In this document: positions 1 through 6,169 of the stretch, piece after piece | Layout: the number at the start of each line of letters is the position of its first letter | Numbering within the stretch: the first letter of the stretch is position 1 | From: an uncultured Kiritimatiellota bacterium | GTDB taxonomy: Bacteria > Verrucomicrobiota > Kiritimatiellia > RFP12 > UBA1067 | Assembly (NCBI GenBank): GCA_934675625.1 | Contig: CAKURH010000130.1 | Span: forward strand, 1 to 7,068 | Length of the DNA stretch: 7,068 nt | Direction: 5' to 3' | Translations under genes and position numbers: made by a program | The notes under the pieces: model-generated | The model's database searches: none | What the model was told of the DNA's origin: nothing | What the model saw: only the letters and a program-made list of their open reading frames with translations

Positions 1-1042
<1,042 letters not shown>

Positions 1043-1061
1043 CATGGTCTCCTTGCCACGC

Positions 1062-1070
1062 ATTATACCA
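1062..1070 (-). promoter_or_regulatory. Extended -10 promoter of the methyltransferase gene
   Basis: The minus strand reads TTTTTGGTATAATGCG: a TATAAT at 1067-1062 preceded by TGG, giving the TGn extended -10. There is no convincing -35. The expected start point is at about 1055, right at the Shine-Dalgarno AAGGAG (1054-1049), so the leader would be only about a dozen bases. The same motif stands before three other minus-strand genes in the window. Confidence 0.7.
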
Positions 1071-1228
1071 AAAACCGTGCGGAGCCTGTTCCCCATACCG
1101 TCTTCCAACACAGAGTGGTCTACGACCGAGCGATTTGAGGCGTCTGGGAGATGCGCTTCGCGCGATCCGGTCATCTCGTTCGCACAGTGGGAAATGCAAA
1201 AACTTCGCGGCATTGATCACTCGTAAAT

Positions 1229-1256
1229 ACCACCGCATTTATATAAATGCGGTGGT
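1229..1256. repeat. Perfect 28-bp palindrome (14-bp arms, no spacer)
   Basis: The arm ACCACCGCATTTAT is followed directly by its exact reverse complement. The outer half of each arm is GC-rich and the centre is TATA-like. In RNA it could fold into a strong hairpin from either strand, but there is no U-run on either side, so an intrinsic terminator is not well supported. Alternatives are a dimeric protein-binding site or a mobile-element remnant. It lies about 190 bases upstream of the methyltransferase start. Confidence 0.85.
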
Positions 1257-1406
1257 TGTTCTAATGCTCAAAGATGCAAAACGGCTGAACATCAACACGG
1301 CGAATGGTCTGCGAGATGGGCGAAATAACAAATCGCGTGATGACAGAAGTTTCTTGTATCCACATTTTTCACCGCCGACAGCAGACGTTAATGCGACCAG
1401 CTAAAT

Positions 1407-1427
1407 TTGTCACACAGTGTGTGACAA
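1407..1427. repeat. Perfect 21-bp inverted repeat (10-bp arms around one base)
   Basis: TTGTCACACA, one central G, then the exact reverse complement TGTGTGACAA. The size and the single-base centre are typical of operators for dimeric repressors, but no regulator gene is adjacent. It stands about 20 bases from the stop codon of the glycosyltransferase-like tail (read on minus), so a hairpin at a 3' end is also possible, though no U-run follows. Confidence 0.8.
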
Positions 1428-1447
1428 TTCGTCGCGTTCGCTACTTC

Positions 1448-1516
1448 TCATGTCCGCGCTTCCGCGTAGATGTGCGCGAGGTCGTCGATCAGGCGCGGCC
1501 AGGCGTAGGCGCGGGC
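1448..1516 (-). pseudogene. C-terminal tail of a glycosyltransferase-like gene (remnant)
   Basis: Minus-strand codons just before a TGA at 1450-1448 spell ARAYAWPRLIDDLAHIYAEA, which resembles the end of family-1 (GT-B) glycosyltransferases, where a 'Y.WPRLVDDL..LY' helix closes the protein. Only about 22 residues are left. Further upstream in the same frame (above about 1516) the sequence stops looking like this family and instead codes for a different protein tail on the opposite strand. I therefore read it as a gene end left behind by a rearrangement. Short match, moderate to low confidence. Confidence 0.4.
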
Positions 1517-1775
1517 CGATCCGGACGGCGACGGCCAGCCGACCTACGCCGAATACCTCTGCGGCACCGACCCGACGGACGGCCGCGACTTCCTGCGGGC
1601 CTTCATCCACCTGGAGGGGGGCGAGCCGGTCATCTCGTGGAGCAAGACGAACGCCCTCGCGCGCTACACCGTCCTCGGCGTCACGAACCTGAACGAGCGG
1701 ACGTGGACGGAGACGAACGCGGCCAACCGCGCGGGGATGCGCTTCTTCCGCGTGCGCGCGACGCCGCGCGATTAG
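1509..1775 (+). pseudogene. C-terminal fragment of a secreted PVC-type protein (TSP3-like linker plus β-sandwich tail)
   Basis: The only plus-strand coding piece that looks real. The frame opens after a TAG at 1506-1508 and has no usable start codon. It reads DPDGDGQPTYAEY, then GTDPTD, then about 60 residues with ISWSKTNALARYTVLG, W-T-E-T-N and RFFRVRA before TAG 1773-1775. The first part has the spacing of a thrombospondin type-3/dockerin-like calcium site; the rest resembles the tail domain that ends many Kiritimatiellota/Lentisphaerae exported proteins, with roles I do not know. The N-terminal bulk of the parent protein is missing: the match begins abruptly about where the minus-strand glycosyltransferase tail ends. 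Its stop overlaps the stop of the IdeS-like gene coming from the other side. Confidence 0.7.
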
Positions 1776-2905
1776 GGGCCTTTCAGGTCGGCGGGAACGG
1801 CGGACGCGGGGCGCGAGACGCGCAGGCGGTAGAAGCGCGCCGGCTCGGCCGCGTCGCGCGCGTGGCGGAAGCGGACCCGGCCGTCCGCCGTCGTCTCCGG
1901 CGCGGCGTCGAGAACCTGCCAGCCCGCGTCCGGCGCGCCGAGGTCCGTCGTCGAGAGCAGCTCGTAGGTGAAGCCGCTTTCCCGCCTGGCGCGGCCTACC
2001 AGCTCCACGGCCACCCCCGACACGTCCACCGAGCCGATCGCAGCATGCTCCGGCGCCGGATCGGGGTCTGTCCCCGGCGTCAGGCGCGGGAAGGACGGGT
2101 TCCCGTCCCTGTCGACGAGATACTTGTCGTCAACGCTCAGGAACGTGACGTCCTCCGGCTCGATAATCTGCTGATTCCAGGAGTTTTCTTCCGCGTTGTA
2201 GATGCCGCGCTCGAAGAAGAGCGAGCCGCCGTTGTAGGGGGAGTACTTGGCCTTGAAGTAATGTAGCTTCTGTTCAGGTCTGTCCGTGTTGTCCGGGAAC
2301 GGGTCCGTCGCATAGATGTGCGTGATCTTCTTCGTCTCCGTGTCGTAGCCGACGCCGTAGAGCGTCCAGGCATGGTTGCGGCTGGCGATCGAGGCGATGC
2401 ACGTGCCGTTGGTGAAGCCGCCGAGAATGGCCGTCTCGACCTTCGCGTCGATGGAGTCATAGCAGGGGCTGACATAGAGAACCGTGCGGTTCTCGGAGTC
2501 CAGGGGCAGCACGTAGTCATAGGTTCCCGGACGCGGAAGCGCAACGGTCTTGACCGTGTTCGTCATCACCCACTCGATTGCCTTCCACACGTAGTCGCCG
2601 CCGTTGCCGAAATAGGGATTCGTGTCGTATTCCTGAATGAGCTCTTCGTTCGTCCAGATTTTCGTCATGGCCGAGGTATCGTACTTTTCCCTGATGCGGT
2701 CCTGCCACCAGACGAACATGTCCGTGGAACACCCGGCCCAGCAGCCGTTCCGGAACTGGAAGGTGTTGTACCAGCCGTTCGTCTCGCTCACGCCGGGCGC
2801 CCAGTATTCGACGATCTTGGCGCGCAGCGTTCCGCCCGCCAGGACTGCCGCCAACAGCAGCAGAAGCCGCCCGCCGCGCACCGCTCTGGTTTTTCTGATC
2901 TGCAT
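1772..2905 (-). CDS. Secreted IdeS/Mac-like cysteine peptidase (family C66 type)
   Basis: A 377-residue protein with a signal peptide (RKTRAVRGGR, then a Leu/Ala-rich core, mature part from about residue 29). The core resembles streptococcal IdeS/Mac, which cuts IgG in the hinge. Seen here: GWYNTF (44-49), then Cys55 in CWAGC, eleven residues before WW (66-67), the same spacing as the catalytic Cys to WW in IdeS. NHAW with His178 is followed by LYGVGYD and IYATD with Asp201, matching the IdeS His…Asp block with one residue inserted. SWNQQ at 242-246 also recalls the SWNQ near the IdeS end. Residues about 290-370 form an added tail (YELLSTTDL, W, FYRLRVS) like those of other PVC exported proteins. 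The start is fixed by AGGAGG six bases upstream; an extended -10 lies 45 bases upstream. The peptidase fold is fairly sure. Immunoglobulin as substrate is not shown; other host or bacterial proteins are possible. Confidence 0.8.
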   Translation of the reverse strand: MQIRKTRAVRGGRLLLLLAAVLAGGTLRAKIVEYWAPGVSETNGWYNTFQFRNGCWAGCSTDMFVWWQDRIREKYDTSAMTKIWTNEELIQEYDTNPYFGNGGDYVWKAIEWVMTNTVKTVALPRPGTYDYVLPLDSENRTVLYVSPCYDSIDAKVETAILGGFTNGTCIASIASRNHAWTLYGVGYDTETKKITHIYATDPFPDNTDRPEQKLHYFKAKYSPYNGGSLFFERGIYNAEENSWNQQIIEPEDVTFLSVDDKYLVDRDGNPSFPRLTPGTDPDPAPEHAAIGSVDVSGVAVELVGRARRESGFTYELLSTTDLGAPDAGWQVLDAAPETTADGRVRFRHARDAAEPARFYRLRVSRPASAVPADLKGP

Positions 2906-2949
2906 TGCCGTCCTCCTGCATCGGATGTTGCCCTCAAGATTATGTGCGC

Positions 2950-2958
2950 ATTATACCA
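2950..2958 (-). promoter_or_regulatory. Extended -10 promoter of the IdeS-like gene
   Basis: On the minus strand seven T residues lead into TGGTATAATGCG, with TATAAT at 2955-2950 and the TGn element before it. No -35 match is visible at the usual distance. The predicted leader is about 40 bases and holds the AGGAGG ribosome site. The sequence from the T-run through GCG is nearly identical to the methyltransferase promoter. Confidence 0.75.
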
Positions 2959-3006
2959 AAAAAACAGCCGCCGCCTCGATCGCCAGTAAGGCAGAATGTT
3001 GTCGTT

Positions 3007-3570
3007 CTAAGATCTTCGCCGGACGCGCCAGAGGACCAGCGGGTAGTAGAGATACTTGAAATAGGCCCGTGCGGGGAAGTCGAGCAGCGGATGGATGCCG
3101 CAGATGAGCACGAGCGGTGCGGCCAATTTCTTCGGGAAGCCCGCGTGGCGCGTCAGCTTCAAATACGCGCATCGGCCGCCCTTCTCCAGTACCCGCCGCA
3201 GACAGGCCGTCCGCACGTGCGCGGGAAGCGCATCTGACGTCCGGAAGAAGACTCGCTCGAAGAAGAACGAGAGGACGAGCCGTGCCCAGGCACGGGCAAC
3301 CGGCCTCGGAAGGCGACGTTCGGAAAAGAAGAACAGAAGGCTGCGCGCCACGACCGCCGTGTGCTGACACGCCTCTTCCAGACGTTCGCTCGTCATGACG
3401 GAGCCGGCGCGGCGACGGTAGACGTAGAGGTCGGCGTCCAAGACAAGGAGATGCGGCGCAAGCGTGAGGACGCGCGGCGTCCATTCCTCGTCCTCGTGCT
3501 TGAGTCCGGGCACGAACAGCAGGTCGTGCGCACGCAGGAAGTCCGCGCGGCTCTGGCGGTTGAAGGTCAT
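3007..3570 (-). pseudogene. Glycosyltransferase family 2, C-terminal half only
   Basis: A 187-residue ORF matching the second half of GT2 enzymes that build surface polysaccharide. Visible are FLRAHDLLF (11-19), then HEDEEWTPRVL (25-35), the acidic ED block that follows the nucleotide-sugar site, and YRRRAGS (51-57), followed by amphipathic and hydrophobic helices at the end. The N-terminal GT-A half with the DxD motif, roughly 150 residues, is absent, and upstream codons in this frame hold no matching sequence before a TGA. The ATG overlaps the stop of a 41-residue ORF by ATGA, and AAAGG stands seven bases upstream, so the fragment may still be translated. It can hardly be an active transferase by itself. 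The gene is GC-rich like the IdeS gene downstream and unlike the ISP fragment upstream. Confidence 0.7.
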
Positions 3571-3692
3571 GGCGCGGCCTTTCTTGCATGGCCGAGACGC
3601 CGGACAACAGAGGCACAGAGCGCGTCTATGCAGCGGCCGATCCGGCTCGGACGCCAGGTGGGGGCGTCACGTTCAGCAGACGGCATGCTCAC
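3567..3692 (-). CDS. Small ORF of 41 residues, unknown
   Basis: GTG start with a well-placed AGGAG seven bases upstream (3704-3700), four bases after the DMT stop codon. The product is basic and Arg/Ala-rich (MSMPSAERDAPTWRP at the start) with no domain I recognise. Its TGA overlaps the ATG of the glycosyltransferase fragment (ATGA), an arrangement typical of translational coupling. It may be a true small gene, or just the sequence stitched between two broken genes. The start is well marked, but evidence that the peptide matters is thin. Confidence 0.3.
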   Translation of the reverse strand: MSMPSAERDAPTWRPSRIGRCIDALCASVVRRLGHARKAAP

Positions 3693-3695
3693 TTG

Positions 3696-4040
3696 TCAAC
3701 TCCTGAAGATGAAGAAGACCGCCGCGAAGATGCAGACCGCGGCCGCCAGGTAGTTCCACGAGACGGGCTGGCGCATCACCAGCACCGAGAACGGCATGAA
3801 GACGAGCAGCGTGACCGCCTCCTGCGTGATCTTCAGCTGCTCCAGCGTCATCGTCTTCGCGCCGATCCGGTTGGCGGGGACGGCCACGCAATACTCGACG
3901 AATGCGATCAGCCACGAGACGAGGATCGCCCTCCAGACCGGCGCGCCCGACAGGCTGCGCAAGTGGCCGTACCAGGCGTAGAGCATCACAAGGTTCGACA
4001 CGCAGAGAAGCCCCACGGTCATCCAATTGACGTTTGACAC
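3696..4040 (-). CDS. DMT-family small membrane protein (DUF486)
   Basis: A 114-residue inner-membrane protein with four predicted transmembrane helices, the full usual length for DUF486, a short relative of the drug/metabolite transporter superfamily. Diagnostic runs are NLVMLYAWYGHL (16-27), the ISWGIAFFEY-like VSWLIAFVEY (41-50), VPANRIG (54-60), TQEAVTLLVF (72-81) and WNYLAAAV (94-101). Its substrate is unknown; some relatives act in small-molecule or polyamine export, but nothing here decides that. The start is GTG at 4040, with a purine-rich GAAAGAG upstream. It lies 25 bases after the ISP fragment with no clear promoter between, so it is probably read from the promoter at 4512. It is the only gene in this part that looks undamaged. 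Confidence 0.85.
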   Translation of the reverse strand: MSNVNWMTVGLLCVSNLVMLYAWYGHLRSLSGAPVWRAILVSWLIAFVEYCVAVPANRIGAKTMTLEQLKITQEAVTLLVFMPFSVLVMRQPVSWNYLAAAVCIFAAVFFIFRS

Positions 4041-4065
4041 AGGTTAAACTCTTTCTTCCGAATGG

Positions 4066-4458
4066 TTAGTTATCAACAGTTTTCTGCAATGGGGTCAGCC
4101 GGCGCGAAAAGCGGCGCGGCTCAAGCAGACCGTCCGAGAACCGCTTGGCCGAAGTCGAGAGGAAGGTGTCGACAGACTCCTTGGAAATGCGGGCATCGGC
4201 GGCATAGCACTTGCACTGCACGGCCCAGTAGTCGCCCGTGACGGTCTGGGCGACAAGGTCGATGCCGAGGTCATGACCCGAACCGAAGTCGGAACGATAC
4301 GGGAAGTCGCGCCAAAGCCAGACGTTCGCAAGCAGGCCTTCGTATTTCGGCAACGCCAGCAGATAGGCACGCATCAGCCGCTCGAACTTCGCGCCCTTCT
4401 CCGCCTCCGAAAGCGATTCGGCGCGGTAACGCGCCAACAACTCGTGGAAATCCGTCAT
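4066..4458 (-). CDS. Type ISP restriction enzyme, N-terminal Mrr-like nuclease domain only
   Basis: A 130-residue ORF matching the first domain of single-chain type ISP restriction-modification proteins and related 'predicted helicases', which normally exceed 1,000 residues. Seen: FHELLARYR, KGAKFERLM with Glu26, WLWRDFPYRSDFG (48-60), GIDLVA with Asp67, and QCKCY with Gln81 and Lys83, the D…QxK signature of Mrr-type PD-(D/E)xK nucleases, followed by VDTFLSTSAKRF. The match stops near residue 121 (RRFSRRL), after which come nine unrelated residues and TAA. The helicase, methylase and recognition domains are gone. The start at 4458 has AGGAGG nine bases upstream; an in-frame ATG at 4488 lacks this. 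It may be a dead remnant or a free nuclease domain. Family call sure, function not. Confidence 0.8.
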   Translation of the reverse strand: MTDFHELLARYRAESLSEAEKGAKFERLMRAYLLALPKYEGLLANVWLWRDFPYRSDFGSGHDLGIDLVAQTVTGDYWAVQCKCYAADARISKESVDTFLSTSAKRFSDGLLEPRRFSRRLTPLQKTVDN

Positions 4459-4511
4459 TTTGTATCGCCTCCTATCTTTCCTCAACATCCATGTCGATTC
4501 TTGTATGTGCC

Positions 4512-4520
4512 ATTATATCA
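4512..4520 (-). promoter_or_regulatory. Extended -10 promoter of the ISP-fragment operon
   Basis: The minus strand reads AAAATGATATAATGGC: TATAAT at 4517-4512 with TGA in front, the TGn form. The predicted leader is nearly 50 bases and contains the strong AGGAGG before ATG 4458. No -35 stands out. It probably also serves the DMT gene and the two ORFs behind it. Confidence 0.65.
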
Positions 4521-4537
4521 TTTTCATGACGGTTACG

Positions 4538-5380
4538 TTACGTCCGCACGTACCATCCACCCGTTCGCTTCGAGCCGCGATACTCAATCTTCGACGCGCT
4601 TGACAACCGTTCAAGCGAGCGACGTACAGATCGCGTTGAAGTCCTGACTTGCAAGAAGATTCCGTCCGCCTTAATCCCCGGACAATCTTGAATTGCACGC
4701 AAGACAGCGTCATCTTGACTTTTTATGTCGTATGAATGGACATTTTTTATCTGGCCACTTTCAGGGTTTATCTGGCCACTTTCGCCCTTTATCTGGCCAC
4801 TTTCAGGGTTTATCCGGCCACTTTCGCCCATTATCTGGCCACTTTCGGGGTTTATCCGGCCACTTTCGCCCTTTATCTGGCCACTTTCCAAAGACTTTGC
4901 AATAATCGTCACGCGAAATTCGGTCTTCTTGTTGACATCAAACTGCGCGGGACGATTGCCGTTCTGCTCCAATTCACGGTTGACCTTGGCGATTCCCCTG
5001 TTATACTTGTTCACAAAACCAAGCACCTTCATCGCTTCCGCCAGCAAAGGATATTTCGACGGGAATACAGTCAACACGACAACATCGCCCTCTGGGAATG
5101 TCATCTTCTCGACCGACATGGAAGGTGGCGGAAATAGATTTCCATCCGATTTCAATCCACCCAACGACGCGAGTTGCTGATCTTCAATTCGCCGCCCCGC
5201 TATTGTTCCATCATTATCAACGCCAAGCAGAAGGATACCTGCCTCACCGCTATCGGGAAAATCATTTGCGAACGCACAGACCGCTTGGCCAATTTTATCG
5301 GCCTTGTCAAACGCACGGGTCATTTCGACTCGTTCGTTCTCTCCTCCTGCGATGATTGTTCGCAACTCATCAGCTGTCAT
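4538..5380 (-). CDS. AlbA_2/Schlafen-type protein with minisatellite linker and winged helix; middle missing
   Basis: 280 residues. The N-terminus (4-107) is an AlbA_2 (formerly AAA_4) domain: GGENERVEMTRAF, then AICAFAND-like AVCAFAND (33-40), then ILLLGVDNDGTI (49-60) and VVVLTVFPS (100-108). Such proteins are annotated as RecG-like or transcriptional regulators and are frequent in defence islands; their biochemical role is mostly unknown. In full-length relatives about 190 residues follow, ending in a 'YRNPxIAEAMK' segment. Here VFPS is joined straight to KYPLLAEAMKVLGFVNKYNRGI, in frame. Seven 7-residue repeats (ESG[QR]I[KNM][GPN]) cover about 165-212, and a winged-helix end follows (AIQDCPGI … IEYRGSKRTGGWYV). 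ATG 5380 has AAGGA eight bases upstream. It may still bind DNA, but the missing middle argues against normal function. Confidence 0.8.
   Translation of the reverse strand: MTADELRTIIAGGENERVEMTRAFDKADKIGQAVCAFANDFPDSGEAGILLLGVDNDGTIAGRRIEDQQLASLGGLKSDGNLFPPPSMSVEKMTFPEGDVVVLTVFPSKYPLLAEAMKVLGFVNKYNRGIAKVNRELEQNGNRPAQFDVNKKTEFRVTIIAKSLESGQIKGESGRINPESGQIMGESGRINPESGQIKGESGQINPESGQIKNVHSYDIKSQDDAVLRAIQDCPGIKADGIFLQVRTSTRSVRRSLERLSSASKIEYRGSKRTGGWYVRT
4746..4892. repeat. 21-bp coding minisatellite, seven units
   Basis: Seven consecutive 21-bp units built on TTTATCTGGCCACTTTC plus four variable bases. The ends alternate: units 1, 3 and 5 end in AGGG or GGGG, units 2, 4 and 6 in GCCC, so the real period is 42 bp; unit 7 ends differently and joins the unique sequence. 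Units 4 and 6 share a C for T change, which suggests duplication in 42-bp steps. In the gene, the minus strand reads seven residues per unit, so copy changes keep the frame. Confidence 0.95.
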
Positions 5381-5474
5381 ATTCCGTTTCCTTATCGGAC
5401 TCTATCTAGTTTTATTTACTCTGTACCTATGGCTTGTCTTTCTTGAGCTGTCGATTGCTCGACCTCATGTCCGT

Positions 5475-5483
5475 ATTATACCA
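5475..5483 (-). promoter_or_regulatory. Extended -10 promoter of the AlbA_2 gene
   Basis: The minus strand reads ATTTTGGTATAATACGGAC, with TATAAT at 5480-5475 and TGG before it. It matches the methyltransferase and IdeS promoters except ACG for GCG after the box. The leader is about 88 bases, the longest of the four; I see no clear riboswitch or attenuator fold in it. Confidence 0.7.
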
Positions 5484-5564
5484 AAATCAGTCGCTGCTTC
5501 GGCCTCACCTCGTAATCGCACTTAGGCTGGAACCCATTCTTGATACAACGTATCCGAAAAACCG

Positions 5565-6089
5565 CTATGCCTGTCGCGTGCCACGGCATTTCGGATATTT
5601 GGAACAACCGTAGAACGCCGCCCCGTCCGACTTTCGATGCCGAAGAACCATCTTCGCGCCGCATTTCGGACATTTGAGTTCGCCGTGTTCACAGGCGACC
5701 GCCAAGAGTACCGGATCGTGGTTCGCGTGAAGCCTTCGGATCGGGTTCTGAAAATGGAACTTCTGCGGGCCACTCCAACATCCGCCCTTGAACGATTGCG
5801 TCCAGATACGCTGGTTCTCACCGCCGAATATCCAGCCATTGTAGTCTTTCGTCTCAATGACAAAGATGCCGTAACGGCTGACGACAACATGGTCGACCTG
5901 CGTTGTTTCCCCATCAACTGTCGGTAACATAATGTCGTTGACGGTCTGGTAGTCCTCCTGCGGCAACTTCGCGAGTCTCCTCGCCACACGCCCCTCACCG
6001 CCGCTGCCATCGCGTCCGAACGACGAGACAACAGCCACGAGCAGCCAGACAAGCGCCACAGCAACACAGGCAACGATCAGCATTTCCAT
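5565..6089 (-). CDS. Membrane-anchored NERD-domain protein with topoisomerase-type zinc finger; middle missing
   Basis: 174 residues. One N-terminal membrane helix (4-23) is followed by a NERD (nuclease-related) domain: GGEGRVARRLAKLP with Glu32, VNDIMLP, TTQVDHVVVSRYGIFVIETKDY with Asp66, Glu79 and Lys81, the residues expected of a PD-(D/E)xK-like site, then GWIFGGENQRIWTQ. At the end is a topoisomerase-type zinc ribbon: CPKC (140-143) and GCSKYPKC (161-168). Relatives have roughly 80-100 residues between the QNPIR motif and the zinc ribbon; here only about 20 separate them (119-138), in frame. The bridge sequence does not resemble either flank. The start has a weak ribosome site; ATG 6083 is an alternative. 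NERD proteins are thought to act on DNA and are often found in defence loci; activity here is unproved. Confidence 0.8.
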   Translation of the reverse strand: MEMLIVACVAVALVWLLVAVVSSFGRDGSGGEGRVARRLAKLPQEDYQTVNDIMLPTVDGETTQVDHVVVSRYGIFVIETKDYNGWIFGGENQRIWTQSFKGGCWSGPQKFHFQNPIRRLHANHDPVLLAVACEHGELKCPKCGAKMVLRHRKSDGAAFYGCSKYPKCRGTRQA

Positions 6090-6140
6090 TCTACTGTACT
6101 GACGCTTCTCTCTATGAAACGGCCATTGACCATCCTGCCT

Positions 6141-6169
6141 GTAATATGCCTTCTGTTACTCCGGGACAA
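6141..6169 (-). promoter_or_regulatory. Possible promoter of the NERD gene
   Basis: TTGTCC (6169-6164) and TATTAC (6146-6141) are separated by 17 bases, each four of six matches to the sigma70 boxes. They sit across the stop codon of the lipoprotein gene. Unlike the other promoters in the window there is no TGn element. Read-through from the lipoprotein gene is equally likely. Confidence 0.25.

Larger units (their letters stand above)
1046..1447. other. Gene-free intergenic stretch with two palindromes
   Basis: About 400 bases between the methyltransferase start and the glycosyltransferase tail hold no ORF that looks like a protein in either strand. The base composition drops to a more AT-rich mix than the flanking genes. 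The stretch contains the methyltransferase promoter and two perfect inverted repeats, annotated separately. I see no tRNA, no riboswitch and no transposase remnant. Confidence 0.6.

Noticed and set aside
1229..1427. Integron attC sites or an intrinsic terminator
   Set aside because: The palindromes lack the core-site sequences expected of attC and no integrase is present; neither is followed by a T-run on either strand.
1046..1447. tRNA or other structured RNA gene in the non-coding stretch
   Set aside because: No cloverleaf, no T-loop-like GTTCRA sequence in a suitable setting; only the two simple palindromes are structured.
1304..2266. Plus-strand ORF of 320 codons
   Set aside because: It crosses the rearrangement joint and then runs antisense to the IdeS-like gene; the product is Arg/Pro-rich low-quality sequence typical of a GC-rich shadow.
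2951..3616. Minus-strand ORF of 221 codons over the glycosyltransferase fragment
   Set aside because: It is a different frame of the same DNA; the product is Arg/Pro/Ala-rich without motifs, while the frame used has the HEDEEW block of GT2 enzymes.
4746..4892. CRISPR array
   Set aside because: The units are directly contiguous with only four variable bases, there are no spacers, and the repeat is within a coding frame.
4693..5180. Plus-strand repeat-rich ORFs over the 21-bp units
   Set aside because: All frames of a 21-bp repeat stay open easily; the minus frame joins the repeat to AlbA_2 and winged-helix sequence, the plus frames join it to nothing recognisable.
5476..5673. Minus-strand ORF of 65 codons between NERD and AlbA_2 genes
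   Set aside because: It overlaps the NERD zinc-ribbon coding sequence in another frame, and its end runs over the AlbA_2 promoter; no domain and no ribosome site support it.
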